DNA of 64,000 nt from Bagarius yarrelli (Eukaryota > Chordata > Actinopteri > Siluriformes > Sisoridae): positions 3,407,572 to 3,471,571 of the forward strand of contig VCAZ01000017.1 of NCBI GenBank assembly GCA_005784505.1. The letters run 5' to 3'. Under the pieces are notes generated by a model. That model worked only from the letters and a program-made list of their open reading frames with translations. It searched no databases and had not been told where the DNA came from. The translations under genes and the position numbers were made by a program. Shown piece after piece: positions 1 to 12,856 of the stretch. How positions within the stretch are numbered: position 1 is the first letter of the stretch; the number at the start of each line of letters is the position of its first letter.

Positions 1-49
1 CAAGGGTCTCATGAAACCAACCATATCACAATACATAGGTACAAAACCG

Positions 50-109
<60 letters not shown>

Positions 110-261
110 TATATCTATATATTACAATACATATTGCGATACTTCCAAAAAAAAAAAAAAAAAAAAAAAGCAAAACATATAGCTAAAAATGCAACGACCG
201 TATAACTCAGCGACAAACTACAGGAGTGGAACGAAAAGTTGTTTTACACGTAGTTTTTTTA
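1..261. repeat. (AT)n microsatellite and AT-rich flank
   Basis: About 50 bp of perfect TA repeat at 53-106 followed by a poly-A run at 148-168. Nothing gene-like. Confidence 0.8.
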
Positions 262-420
262 AGAAAGATTTTTAAAGAAGAAATTTTTGCCTTATTGATA
301 GGACACAGGGATATAAAGCAGGGAGGAGAGGGGGGTTGGGACCAGAGGCCACCAGGGCCCAAAATCGAAACCCGGGTCGCCGGAGGCGCGTAACAACTTG
401 TGCATGTGGGTGCCTTAATT
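262..420 (-). mobile_element. SINE of the 'ccggcgccgtggtgtag' family
   Basis: Read on the minus strand it gives a tRNA-like part with cacatgcacaagttgtt and the box-B-like cccgggtttcgat, then ends gtcctatcaataaggcaaaa. The same landmarks appear at 16058 and, in part, at 3134 and 56165. The 5' head is truncated here. Confidence 0.6.
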
Positions 421-871
421 TTCATCTAGTCTTCCAAATAAAGTTTGCTCTGGTTCGCAAATTCCCGAAAATTTTCTGCCACTAAAAAAAACGTAAACCT
501 CTGATTACAGCCTCCTCGCAAACAGACTGCAGACGCATCGGCGGTGTTCGTTTTTCGTAAGTAAACGTTAGCAACAAATTTATTATATGATTTTAAAACA
601 CGCTGATCTGCTGTCCCGTGTACAGACGGGTCATAAAAACAATCTTAGCAGGTTGCACCTAAACTTGGCGCTCAGGAGGACCTGTCAAGTGTAGCAGCAG
701 AGAGAAGGAAGTAAAAAAAAACAACAACATAAGAAGCAAATAAGATGTCTGAATGTGTAGATGTCAAGATTACCGATTTAATGATCAGTGCGAACCAAGT
801 GATCTGACTGAAGTGTAGGAGGGGAGAGAGCTTTGCAAAGATTTGGCAAAAAAAAAAAAACAAGGACACAC

Positions 872-917
<46 letters not shown>

Positions 918-1752
918 ACAATAATATAAATCATCTATCTTCCTTTTTCTCTTTAAAATTTCATATTAATTTTGCCAAACAAACAAAGGAAGGAAGGAAG
1001 TAAAAGAGGACTAGTGAACTAAAACAATAGCCTAGCAAAATAACTAGGCTAGCAAAGGAAAGAGTGCTAACTATTTAATAGCAAAGGTTAGGGTGAAAAA
1101 AAAACCCTAAACGTTGCTGCTAAACCAAGAAAATTAACCTAACAAACTCTGTTAACGTCTGTATGGTGTTACAAATATTTCAAATTAATTAACTATTTTA
1201 ATAGAAAATCCAGACTTTTACTTTTTATACTTCACCCTTCTCTCCTCAACAACTAGCAACAAAAGCTAAGTTGCTAATCGAGTGGGAGAAAATACTAGCC
1301 AAATAATAACCGAAGCGCTAACTACTAACAAAGTTTTATACTAACAAAATTATTATTATTATTTAGCAACAAAAGCTAAAACTGTTCATCAAGTTACAGA
1401 GGTGTGTGCGCTAACGAAGCTAAAAAAAAAAAAAAAATTCTAATAAAAAAAAAAAAATAAAAGCTGTAAAAAAAAATATCACTGACAAATTGTTGTTTCT
1501 TAACATTAAAATAACCAGGATTCTTTTGGTCCCCTTTTTGGTGGACATTTCTGGTATTTTTTCCCTACTAAAAACAACACACACACACACACACACCACA
1601 CATGAAAAATTCCTTAGAGAACGAGTTTAGAAATGCTGATTGCCTTTGTTTTTGCAGAAAAGAAACATTCCAATGCAATATATTTTGGGTTTTGCTATTA
1701 ACTATTATACCGCTGACTAATAAGGTGTGTGCCATATTTTTTTTTACATACC

Positions 1753-1785
<33 letters not shown>

Positions 1786-2080
1786 ATGAAAAGAAAACCC
1801 TCTCACCCAGACACACCAATACCCGAGTTCATTAAAATGATCGAAATGTTATTAAAACTGAGTCATGAACAAATTAAGCTACTAAAAAAAAAAAAAAAAA
1901 CAACAACTCCAAAATGCTGTCAAAGTCCCTGGTAAATGGTAGGCTAAAGACTACCGGTTGCTAAATACCTCTGTGTAGCTAGCTAAGCTATTTCAGGTCA
2001 GGAAATGAGTTATATGATCTGAAGGAAATGACTTGAGAACAGATTCTAAATGTCTGCCTAAAGCCATGTCCCTATACACA

Positions 2081-2119
<39 letters not shown>

Positions 2120-2750
2120 CGCTCTAAGGTCTTTTACAAAGTGTGCAATTTTTAGAGTGCACACTTTAGTTGATTAGTGCGCAAGGGAACAAGTGCGACG
2201 ACGTGCAAAATTGGGATGGTTTAGGGCGCGACAAGCATCTGCGTCAAACGTCATGGTCGCAACACCCCTCGGCCGAAAAAATGTGAGGTTGCTGGTTGTC
2301 GCGCTGTGATTACATAAACAAAATGTTACTTACACTTACATCCTGTTGGTATAGAAGACAAATAGCACCCCCTTATCTTCAAAACAGATTCCTAATGACA
2401 GAATAATGCACAAATGAATCTATTGAATCTCTTGTGAGGTCACAGAGACAAGATTTTCCTTTGGAGATCAATGTAATCGAACTATTTTAAGTAGTGAATA
2501 AACATACACTTGTACCATTTTTTGCTTGTTTTTAATGAGGAATAGTTGAAAATAACCGCATATTTGGGTTATTTTTGTCATACGTTTAAGTCGGTTTGAT
2601 GATCTGAAACTTTTTTTAACCAAATACAGAAAAATAGCAACTATATACCCTGAACATGTCGATGTCAAAAAGTAGCAAAAAACACTTTAAAACTACGTAC
2701 TACCTTACACCCTGCTATAGAACAATTTTGCCTAGAGTATAATTAAGTAT
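421..2750. other. AT-rich intergenic DNA with simple repeats
   Basis: Contains (CT)n/(CA)n at 872-918, CA repeats at 1578-1596, 1755-1783 and 2079-2117, and several poly-A runs. Many short 'gctaa/ttagc' words occur. No exon or RNA gene was recognised. Confidence 0.6.
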
Positions 2751-2945
2751 TTTTACATTTACATTTATAGCTTATGGCAGACGCCCTTAGCCAGAGCGAC
2801 ATACACTTTATTTTCATTTATACAACAGAGAAATTAGAGATTAAGGGCCTTGCCTAGGTGCCCAGTGGTGCTGGGAGTCGAAACCTACAATCTTCTGGTT
2901 GGCAGTCCAACCGGGAACCTTAACTATTAAGCTACCACCTCCCCG
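2751..2945 (-). mobile_element. tRNA-derived SINE (main fish family here), near full length
   Basis: In plus orientation it starts with the tail (ggcagacgcccttagccagagcgac), passes the middle (ttaagggccttgcctaggtgccca) and ends with the reversed tRNA-like head (gctgggagtcgaaac...ttaagctaccacc). The element therefore reads on the minus strand. Confidence 0.75.
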
Positions 2946-3133
2946 TTTTACATACTGTGATGTCATTTTTTGAAGTATTAACTAATTAAATAGCTCAGAA
3001 GTGCAATAAATAAACCAAAAAAATTTATATAAATAGTGCATTGAGAAGTTAAATAGATAACGTGTTATTTTTTTTTAAAAAAAGAAATGTTTATTAAACA
3101 ACTATTAAATACTGCATAAAACAACCAATTACA

Positions 3134-3250
3134 GCCGGCGCCGTGGTGTAGCAGGGCAACACCTACATGCACGGTTACGCACATACCACCCTTGCCACGC
3201 GACCTTTGGCGCCGACTTCTGTTGCCTCTGGTGTTAGCCCTCCGACTATA
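3134..3250 (+). mobile_element. SINE head, 'ccggcgccgtggtgtag' family, diverged
   Basis: Starts ccggcgccgtggtgtagc, the same head as at 16058, then diverges. Probably a truncated or old copy. Confidence 0.45.
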
Positions 3251-3942
3251 ACGATTTTCTCTCCCTGTCCAATTCGATTCTTATCACTAGCGTTTTATCG
3301 GCCAGAATTGTATCGCTCCTTCCAGCTTCCTCTCTATTTATAAACACTCTTGTGTGCAACCCCTTTGCCTTTACTTACTTTCACTCTTCTACTCAGTCTG
3401 ACTCATCTTTCCGACCGTTTCTATTTTTCACCCAAGGAACGGAAAGTCTCAGAGCAAAGCTACTTTAAGAATCAAAGATAAATTAATTTATAGGAAGTCA
3501 TACTGTAGTGCTCACATCACATGTACTAAATAAAAAAAAAGAAGAAGAAGGAAACATGAATCACATGTAAATATAGTACAAGAGCTGGAAAAATGAATAA
3601 AGCTGTCAAAGCCGTAATGTGCCACAGTTCTATCATCAGTCGTCTTTTTTGAGGACGACTTCTTAAACGACAACGCTGAAAGTTTTGGGGTTTTTTTCGA
3701 TTCAGTCACAGTGAAAGAAAATTTGCATAGTAGGTTTTTAGTCAATGACTGAAAAAATAATTGCAAGATTGTAATTTTGGTGTGGAGTAACTAGCTGAAA
3801 ACTTTGCTAGCATTATAAGGCTATTATAAGCAATGTCAAAACAACATCGTTGTTAATTTGATGAACATTTAGATGCTTAATTCATATAAAAAGTATTGAC
3901 GTAACAGGCTAAAATTGCAAAAATCCAGATTATAGTAGAAAG

Positions 3943-4277
3943 TACAGAAAAACTTCGATTTAACGGCCTAATAAAAGGGGGGGGTTGTTCGTTAAATCTG
4001 ATTGTTTGTTTATTCGGAAAACAATATAAATTGTCCTAGAAATGATGTACGTGTGCACATAAACGACGGCCACGCAACGTAAACAGCAGCGCTATACAAC
4101 AGCTGCCAGTTACGGAGCTACCAGACTTCGTTTGCTATGCGCGTGAGTAAACATCGGTCATTTCTGCAACTAACGTTCGCTACAGGCGCAAGTATTGGTA
4201 TTCCATTCGGAGCGGATTTAGTCCATCAAATCCGATGTCCGTTGGTTCTGGGACCGTTAAATTGCAGTTTTTCTGTA
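3943..4277. mobile_element. TIR element with TA target site (Tc1/mariner-like MITE)
   Basis: Left end TACAGAAAAACTTCGATTTA and right end, reversed, TACAGAAAAACTGCAATTTA, both continuing ACGG: a ~24-bp terminal inverted repeat with two mismatches. Bounded by TA on both sides. No transposase ORF, so non-autonomous. A related fragment is at about 60070-60178. Confidence 0.75.
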
Positions 4278-4749
4278 TTTTCAATAAAATCACCCTGATA
4301 GGCTAGAGAAAACCTTGAGCATTAGCTAATTTGTATAACATAAGCAATAGTAAAGTAATAATTTATATATCTTGTTTGTCGATTATGAAGTGAACCATTT
4401 ATACAGTACGCCAGTTAAGAGAACCGTACAATAAAGCCGTACTGAGCGCCATAATGCGGTCACCCACAGCTGCTTACTTAGAATGTATGTTTGGTTTGAT
4501 GCCAGTCTTAATTAAGTGGCTGAAAGCATCTGTCAAATAAATAAACATAACCTCCTTGGAGACAAGAGAACATCTAGATCTTAAACTAAAGGGCCGTGTG
4601 CTATAGCCACTTAACAATGGTAGGAGACTTCGATGAGTGCACGCTACAGACTGGAGAAGCTACAGTCCCAAGTCTGTCTTTAACAAGCCTGGAAGTCTTT
4701 TTGCCAGAACCCTATTCCAATTAGTTTAGAGCTAAAACCTCAATTAAGA

Positions 4750-4982
4750 CAGATGGGTAGATAAATGGTTTGGTGGATAGACGGATGGATGGATGGATGG
4801 ATGGATAGACAAGTGGGTGTTCTGATGGATGGATAGATGGCTGGCTGGATGGATAGATTAATAGATGGGTGGGCGGGCAGGTGGTTGTTCGGATGGATGG
4901 ATGGATGGATGGATGGATGGACGGGCGGATAGATGGATGGATGGGTTCAGATGGATGGATGGATAGATGTATGAATAGATGA
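4750..4982 (+). repeat. (ATGG)n-rich tandem repeat
   Basis: About 230 bp dominated by gatggatggatgg with variants tagatgg, gggtggg and gttcgg. Confidence 0.85.
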
Positions 4983-5380
4983 CAGTAAAAGTAAATAATA
5001 AAAAAGGGTTTTGAGTTCTCTTTGTCTTCCCCAGGATGTTTGGGCTTCAGACAGGGTGTGGAATGTTAACTGTGGAAAAGGTAAAAAAAACAAAACAAAC
5101 ACTGAACTGAACTGAACTGGTTGAGCAGCTGATGTTAATCAGGTTACATCAAGCACCTAAAGGGAGCAAATAAAACAGGAAGAACAGAGGAGATGAACAG
5201 AAACTGTGAATCGGCACGCAGAACATGCGCGTGTCGGTGTTAATCTCAGCTGAGCTCTGAATCGAGCCGAACACGAGAGGCGAGTTTTAATCTGATTGAT
5301 GTTTAAGCTTTCAGTGTGAAACAAATAATCCCGGTGCCGTTTATGGACAAAGTCTTCTGCGCTAAATGTTCTGTGACCAT

Positions 5381-5381
<1 letters not shown>

Positions 5382-5426
<45 letters not shown>

Positions 5427-5735
5427 TAACATACATATAAGCATAAACACACACATATACACACATACATATGTACAAACATTCATACATACATACACAC
5501 ACACACAGATACATACATACTTACACACACACACACACACAACTATACACGCACATTAATACATGCATACACACACACACACACACACACAGACACACAC
5601 ACACAAAGACGCACAAAATCACAGAAGCTGATGTTGAAAAGCAAATGATATTAATGTTCCGAGAAGGTCTTGTCTCACACGCACACACACACACACACAC
5701 GCACACACACTAACCTACCCCTATTATGCGCAGTC
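5382..5735 (+). repeat. Compound CA/CATA microsatellite
   Basis: Long runs of (CA)n separated by catacatac and related words, with a short unique segment at about 5600-5670. His/Thr-rich or Cys/Val-rich ORFs here are repeat artefacts. Confidence 0.9.
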
Positions 5736-5867
5736 AGTATCCTATATCACACTGCTCTTTTTTATCCTATTGTCCTTAAACACACACACACACAACTATA
5801 CTTGCGTGTGGGCGAGTGAAAAAGAGCACAACACAAGCTTTCCCTTAAGGAATGTAGCTATTCTTGC

Positions 5868-5872
5868 TCTCT

Positions 5873-5914
<42 letters not shown>
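5868..5914 (+). repeat. (CT)n microsatellite
   Basis: About 20 CT units. Confidence 0.85.
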
Positions 5915-5916
<2 letters not shown>

Positions 5917-6232
5917 CTAACACAAATACACCAGCTATCAGTCATATTTATGTTGGTTTTGTTTTAAAACGTTACAAGAACCCGCGTTGCCCTCAGCACC
6001 GCCTGCTTCCTGATGTCAGCCATGATCTAAATCATTTATCATGAATGCTCGAATGAGGAGCGTAATCCAATATTTAGTCGTACAACTAATGTTGACAAAA
6101 GATTTTATAACTTCATTCTGTTTGACAAGAAGTCACAGCCGTCGGCTCACGAGAACAGACAAATCCAATCTAAAACCACTTGTTTATTCATCTGTAGCTA
6201 TTAATGTTTATCGGCATCGGATGTAACATTTT

Positions 6233-6275
6233 CGTAGCCACTGCTGGGCCCCTGAGCAAGGCCCTTGACCGGCAT
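6233..6275 (+). mobile_element. SINE fragment (middle part)
   Basis: gccactgctgggcccctgag followed by caaggcccttgac, the invariant middle of the main SINE family. Both ends are missing. Confidence 0.6.
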
Positions 6276-6383
6276 GTTATAAAATGTTATAGTTATAATT
6301 GGAAAAAAAATTAGTAACTTAAGTGGACATATTTTCAAAGATGAATTACAATCTGGTAGAAAATAGCACTAAAATTAATAAGC

Positions 6384-6384
<1 letters not shown>

Positions 6385-6421
<37 letters not shown>
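6385..6421 (+). repeat. (CA)n microsatellite
   Basis: About 17 CA units. Confidence 0.85.
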
Positions 6422-6424
<3 letters not shown>

Positions 6425-6911
6425 CAATATTACCACATTTCTCATCATGAAGTTTCCTTTCGAGAGTAAATTTTCTTTTTCCGAAACGGGATGCAAGTCT
6501 TTTTTTATTTTTTTATTTTACGCTAATCTGTCCTGTAATAGGACTTGTCCACCCGCCGCTTCAGGAGTGTGTGTCGTAGCGTGTGGGGGCCTGTGACTGT
6601 GGGAACTGCACAACAGGGACAGTGACGCGGCATATGCACTGTATTTCAGTAGGCATATAAGCAAGGACATACGGACACACAGACACACACACACACACAC
6701 ACAGACACATAGAGAATAGACTGATGTGTCCCAATACTTCTGTCCCTATAGTGCAAGTAGAATAAGATTTGAAAAAAGACTGGATAAAGAACCTGTTGTT
6801 GCAGGAGTGTATGGATGAATTAGGGTATAAAAATATGCTTAATGCACTTTAAATACAGTATACACACACACACACACACAATACTTTTGGGGCGGAGTTT
6901 CGTAAACATTT

Positions 6912-7045
6912 TTGCCATATATAACAGACGTCCTTATCCAAAGCGACCGTATTTATACTGCTGAGCAATTAGGGGTTAGGGGCCTTGATCAGGGGTAGTA
7001 AATTGGTGGTGCCTGGAATCGAAGCCATTACACCAAATGCTTTTT
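6912..7045 (-). mobile_element. tRNA-derived SINE, truncated
   Basis: Tail (cagacgtccttatccaaagc) and middle (ggttaggggccttgatcagg) are visible in reversed order; the head fades after gcctggaatcgaag. Confidence 0.65.
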
Positions 7046-9000
7046 TACTTTTAGGGTAACTACAACGTTACACTAACAAACTGAAGTGCGGACAATTGCA
7101 GAGGCGAGCCGACCTCCTCCTTACCCCTGTAAGATTCTGGGAAATTTGGGGAAATTCAGTCTGTGTGAATAAATATTTTGGCGCTCAACCATGTTCTAGT
7201 TATAACAAGGGTGTTTTTCATTTCCTCCTGCTTTCATACATCTGATTCAGTTCTTTAATGGCTTCAGTCGAGTTTGCTCCGACCTATTAGTACAGCTTTA
7301 CTAGCTATGTTTAATCTGGCGTAAAGCGTGTAGAAAGTAGCGCAAAGAATAAAAGTTCATGCTGAATTTATTAGCTAAACATTTTAGCCTCGATGGCTGT
7401 AAAGCTAAACAACTGATTGACTCTTGCCAAAGTTGACTTTGTTCTTAGTTAGCCAATTCGTTAGGGCTGTGTTTCAGCAAGTGCCTCACGATACGATACA
7501 ACGGCACATCACGACATATTGCAATACAACACATGCCGAAAAACATTGCAACACTTCCGAAAAAAGATTCGTCAATTAGTTAAAAAAAATCAAATAAAAT
7601 ACAAAGTGGGAGACGCCCTTATTTATTCCACCATGTTTGCTTTTGAGACAAGGGCTGTATGTGTTAGCGGAGAAGGATGTTGTTTAACAAGCTGCGAGTT
7701 TAATTAAATAATATCGTGGATTAATGAAATTTACCAACAATAATTTGTCCTCCGCTTGTTGTTTTTGCTATTATTGTTATCGTACTATTATTCCTCTGAC
7801 GGAAGGTAAGCTTGAGTGAATTGAAACGCGTACCTTCATAATTCAGAAACAGCTACGGTTTGCATGCTAACCACGATTCAAATAAAATGAGGTAAACGTA
7901 CGGAGTCCGTAGTTACTTATGGCGAAACATTACTGTGTGTGTGGAAAACAGAGAGACGGCACTAAAGCTGCCTGTTACACCTTAAAGCTGAGGAAACGTT
8001 TTGGATTGTTTTTATCCGAACTGTAAGCCCAGCACAGGCCACAACAAGCAATCCGTTTCCCCCCCCTATTCAAACGTCTCCATTCTCAAATGTAATAGCC
8101 TGATAAATGTTCCCATGTATATTGCATAACAGCGTACTGGATACCACGGCTCCCGGAGGAACGCTGAGGAGATGGGTTACATCCTTAGCAATGACTTTAC
8201 ACTTCTTATTGACACAAAACAAAAGAGTGAAAATTCAAGGACAACACGCCTTAAACCCACAGCCCCCACACACACTCGTATGACGCATGTATTCCTGGAA
8301 AAACAAGAAAAGAAAAACCACCAGGATATGTAACGGCACTAAAAAGACACTTGGTCTGTTGATAGTATCATTACAAAAAAAAAAAAAATATTATTACTAC
8401 AACACAAGATATTTTTTTCCTATAAGATGAAAAGACTTCACACTTTTCTCTTTTATCATGTTTCACTTACCTCTGAACTCAAATCCTAGTTCCATTCATT
8501 CATTCCGTCCTAAACACGGTGGACATTTCAAACAACTTTCTTGCGTACGTCAAATCCACCTTTTAATTCTGCATCCTGTTTTTCTTTCGACATTTGAAGT
8601 TCTTCATGTAAACGATTCAGCAAAGCTTGACGCTATGCAAACAAATCAGACTGCAACGCTGCTTCTAGCCAATCAGGTGAGATGGGCTATTTGCCCATGC
8701 TTTTGTTTGTCTGTTGTGAGCGTATCTTACGAGTCAGACTAAAAGACGCAACGTTTATCAGGTCTTAACTCGGCTAGCTACATACACATCAACAGTTTAT
8801 CCTGTAATACATTTTGACTTATGTTTAAGAAAAAAACACTAAATAAAAAAATAAAAGTACATCAAACCATTTTCAGATCAATTCTTGTCCACGGTTTTAA
8901 GAATAAAAGCTTATAATCTGGCTAAAATCTACAGTGTATAAAAAAACAAGGGCGTTTACGAGGGAGGTGCCTCCCAAATCTGCTTATCTAAACTCACCAA
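7046..9000. other. AT-rich intergenic DNA, no gene seen
   Basis: A segment at 7465-7560 starting ttagggctgtg with cacgatacgatac resembles the end of the 'tagggctg' hAT-like element found at 63044. Otherwise unique-looking, with poly-A runs and no convincing exon. Confidence 0.5.
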
Positions 9001-9012
9001 AAACAACAAAAC

Positions 9013-9925
9013 ATGTTAGCAACTGTGCAAGTATCAACTGTGCAGCCTGTGCACAAAGCCCTGAAGAACATTGAACAAGTGTTCTGCAGAGAACCCTCAA
9101 TTAAACTGAACACCTTTTTGAGATCCACTGGACCACCAACCTCCTTACCCCTACATTACAATAGTACATTACCTGTACAATATAGAGGAACACCTTTCCA
9201 GAAGAGTGGAGTTTATTATAGAAGGAAGAGTGACTACATCTGGAATAAGATGTTCAAAAATAGATAATAAATGTAATAGTCGGGTGCTCATAATCTTCTG
9301 AACATAGAGTGCATTTTGTTGCAGACAGATACAAGATCAGAGATATGACTGTTTGCTGTATTATTGTATTGTTGCTGAACCAGTAATTTAATGTATTACT
9401 GTACTTACGGTAGACCTGCTATTCTATTCATTGCGGTAATAAAATGTGTGTCTGTATTTATGGCAGACTTGCTACTCCGGTAAATAAGATTTGTTGTATT
9501 GTATTGTTGCTACACCAGGAATTTAACGTATTACTGGATTTACGGTATACCTGCTATTTTAGTTGTTACGGTAATTTAATGTGTGACTGTATTTATGGCA
9601 GACCGGTTATTTGAGTAGATAGGATTGGTTGCTGTATCATTGTATCGTTGCCACACCAGTAATTTAATGTATTACTGTATAGCTGCTACTTTAGTCATTA
9701 TGGCAATTTAATGCGTTAATGTATTAGGGCAGACCTGCTACTTCAGTAAATAGGATTGGTTGCTGTATCGCTGCTACACCAGTAATTTAACGTATTACTG
9801 TATTTACGGTATACCTGCTACTCTAGTCGTTATGGTAATTAGACTAAACACCTTTTTGAGATGAACTGGTACACTGACTGCACCCCAGACCTCCACACCT
9901 AACATAAGTTTGATCTCACTAATAC
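9013..9925 (+). repeat. Dispersed element split by a degenerate ~140-bp tandem repeat
   Basis: 9013-9290 and 9843-9925 both contain actaaacacctttttgagat-like and ccccagacctcc-like phrases of a common fish dispersed element also seen at 57568 and 59250. Between them (about 9290-9840) the phrase accagtaatttaatgtatta (variants) recurs at 9379, 9514, 9655 and 9778, spacing 135, 141 and 123 bp. Alternating words ggtatacctgcta and ggcagacctgcta mark half-units. A further partial copy is at 10865-11035. The 84-aa ORF at 9013 is part of the repeat, not a gene. Confidence 0.6.
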
Positions 9926-12110
9926 TATGTTAGCTGAATAATCAGATGCAAGATTGACACATCTCAGCCAATCAAATTTGATGTGGGTTATTTTGGTACA
10001 ATGGGCCCTTCCAAATCAAATAAAATCGGGGTACTAACACATTTGTCTACCTCATTGTACTCAACTTCTTCAAATTTAAAGTTGTCTATACTTCAATTCT
10101 GACATTTAAAACCAGCTCCTTTGCCCCTTAGGTTTTTGTAATGTGATGGCGTAATAGGCTTTTTCCTGCTCAGGAAGCAGCTAATAAGTTGTATCTTCTG
10201 AGCCTATGAGGCGTATGATACAAGATAATACTGCTGGGAGAGAAATCAAATCATGAAACTCTGTCTTTCGAATTTAAATGATAATTAAATACATCATGTC
10301 ATGGAAATGTTTTATAAAAACCACTATCTTCAGTTACAATAGCACCATTTATTACTTTTTCCATTACACAGTCTTTCCAGGGTTTCTTTAGAACCCGTGA
10401 CAGCTTGTAACGTGACAGTTCACAATATATACCACCCACAGGTGACGGCGGGGAGTTTGTGAGAAGAGATCTACAAAACGCGAGATGAGGTCTGACTCAG
10501 AAATCGTGCGGTGAGAACAAGAATGCAGTCCAGACTGCATGCACGTGCAAACTTTGATTCAGAAGCAAGAGGACCGATGTGTGCGCGCATGTGGGTCGTG
10601 TTTATTAATGATTGTTCGTCCATTTTCTGTATCACACTTGGCGGTTTAAGCCTAAACATACTTGAATTTTAGCATTCTGCAGCACAGGAAAAGCTGAATG
10701 CTAAACGCTAAACACACTCTTGGTCTCATTTCGAAGGAATTAGAAGCACCTTGTTATCCTGGCACCAGGCCTCCAGATTCACAATAGGAATATGTTTTTC
10801 AGTAGATTCTAGCCATATGTTTAAGGTAAAAATGCCTAAGGTAATAACGCCAATTCAGTAGCGACCACGTTATGCGACTGTATTTACGGTATACCTGCTA
10901 ATCTATTCACTACGGTTATTGATTGTGTTAATGTATTCATGGCAGACCTGCTACTTGAGTAGATGGGATAATTTAATTTATCACTGTAGGTACTAGGAGA
11001 GTTGCTGTATTACTATACAGTTATACGAGTAATACAGGCAGCTAATTAGAACATACATTTTACGGTAATAGCATTTAACATCGCTTATTTGATCTCGTGC
11101 GGCTTCTAGACCTGGAATGAGGACTATTATGACAACTATAGCAAAGACTAATAAAAACGATACGGCGTTGCAATGCTAACAGTTCCAAAGCTAAATTCCG
11201 ATAAACAACTAGCTAGCGCAATGTATTGTTCGAGATAAAGCTAACAATGCTAGAATTGTGCAAAGGAGGAAAATACACATCAGTTCGTTCTCTACAAAAG
11301 TACATGTAGTACAACCGAAACAACACCCCCCCCCCTTTTTAAATCTGTTTTTCAATCACCCGCGGAGTTCAGACATGTTGCTATAGCAACTCACGTCAGT
11401 TGTGGCCCCTCTGATGTGTGTCATTCACAGCATGGTGGGACAGATCCTGGACTAATGCACAGACTACTTGTGTGTGTATATATCTATATATGTGTGTGTG
11501 TGTTCCAAAGCTGTCCCCAACCTGCCTGTATGGGTCCGGATCTACAATGGAGTCTTTTCTTCAGCCTTGTTGGCCTCTCTGAGCTCAAATGTCTCGTTCC
11601 ATCAGAGCTTCACTCTGTCCATACAATGGTCTCCTTCTCTCTTATTATTCAGTCTATCAACCAACCACACACACACACACATCTTCATTCCATTACCTCA
11701 ATTTGTCCTTTTTTCTGACATTTTTCTGTCCTTTTTTCGGACATTTTTCTCAATAATTATTATTTTTTTTTCTAATCATGATGATCTCATAACAAAATGA
11801 TTTTCTATTCATTGATCAAATAAGTAACAGGATACCAATTAAGCAATACCGAATTTTTTTTCCGAATAAAAATAAGATATTGTTCTTATAATAACAGAAT
11901 CTTTTTCCTTGTAATAACTACATGCCTTCAAAGGTTTTGTTACTGTAAACGGCTTGTACCGTAATGGCGGGTAAATGATTTGTGCGAGTTGGGCGTCGGG
12001 TTTATTTAAACCAGAAGGTAAACACGTTAGCGTGTGTTTGTGTGTATGAGATGAGGAGCCAAGAGAACAAGCTTCTGGGAATTCTAAAAGCTGTCATCTT
12101 AAAACGCTTA
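9926..12110. other. Intergenic DNA, no gene seen
   Basis: Holds the extra copy of the 9.3-kb tandem unit (10865-11035), a C run at 11326-11335 and a short CA repeat at 11668. No exon recognised. Confidence 0.5.
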
Positions 12111-12117
12111 GGAAATC

Positions 12118-12690
12118 AATCATCTCTCTCTCTATTTCTCTGTCACTACTTTTTTTTCCCTCCCTCTTTTACCTTTTGTCCCCATTTGTCATTCTTTACG
12201 TTCTATTTATCCCTTTTTCCCCTCCCTTTCCACCTCTTTTCCTTTCCTATTTTCCTGAATTACATCTTTTTTTCTTCTTCCCATCTCCCTTCTTTCATTT
12301 CTTTTCCTTCCAGTCTCTTTCATTCATTTTTCTTCTTCTTCTTCTTTCCACTTTCTTTCCTATCATCCATCTGCTCTCAACGTCTCATCTCTTTTCCTTT
12401 TCCTTCACATGATCTTTTGCTTAATTCCTTTATTTTTTCATCCTTAATTTCAGTCTTCTATTTCTCCCTGCTTTCCTTTTATCTAGCTAACATGTTTTTC
12501 TTTTTATCCATTCTTACTTTCTCTCTTCTTTCATTACCGTTTTTCCTTCTTCATGTTCTCTTTTGCTCAATTCCTTTCTCTTACTTTAATTTTAGCCTTC
12601 ACTCAATCCTTTTGCCTCGTCTTCCGTTTTTCGTGCTTGTCGCCCAACTATTTTTTCTTTCTCCCTTCTCCCTTTCTTACCATCTAAATC
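12118..12690 (+). repeat. Polypyrimidine (C/T-rich) tract of about 570 bp
   Basis: The plus strand is overwhelmingly C and T without a fixed unit (ctccctttccacctcttttc and similar). The 249-aa Ser/Phe/Leu-rich ORF here follows from the composition. Confidence 0.8.
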
Positions 12691-12856
12691 TTAGGGGGAG
12701 ACAGAATGAAGGGCGTGAAGCGGATAATTGAGGGATGCGTCAATGCTAGACAAATACTCTAAACATAGAAGAATATAAATGTCATAATAGTGCTTTTATG
12801 GTTGCTTTAATGAAGGGAGGGGAAAAAATTAATACAAATGAATACATGGTCATTAT

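Noticed and set aside
9013..9267. 84-aa ORF
   Set aside because: Lies in a dispersed repeat with the same phrases at 9843 and 59250.
11982..12731. 249-aa ORF with membrane-like composition
   Set aside because: Polypyrimidine DNA gives Ser/Phe/Leu/Pro; no start context, homologous domain or splice sites.
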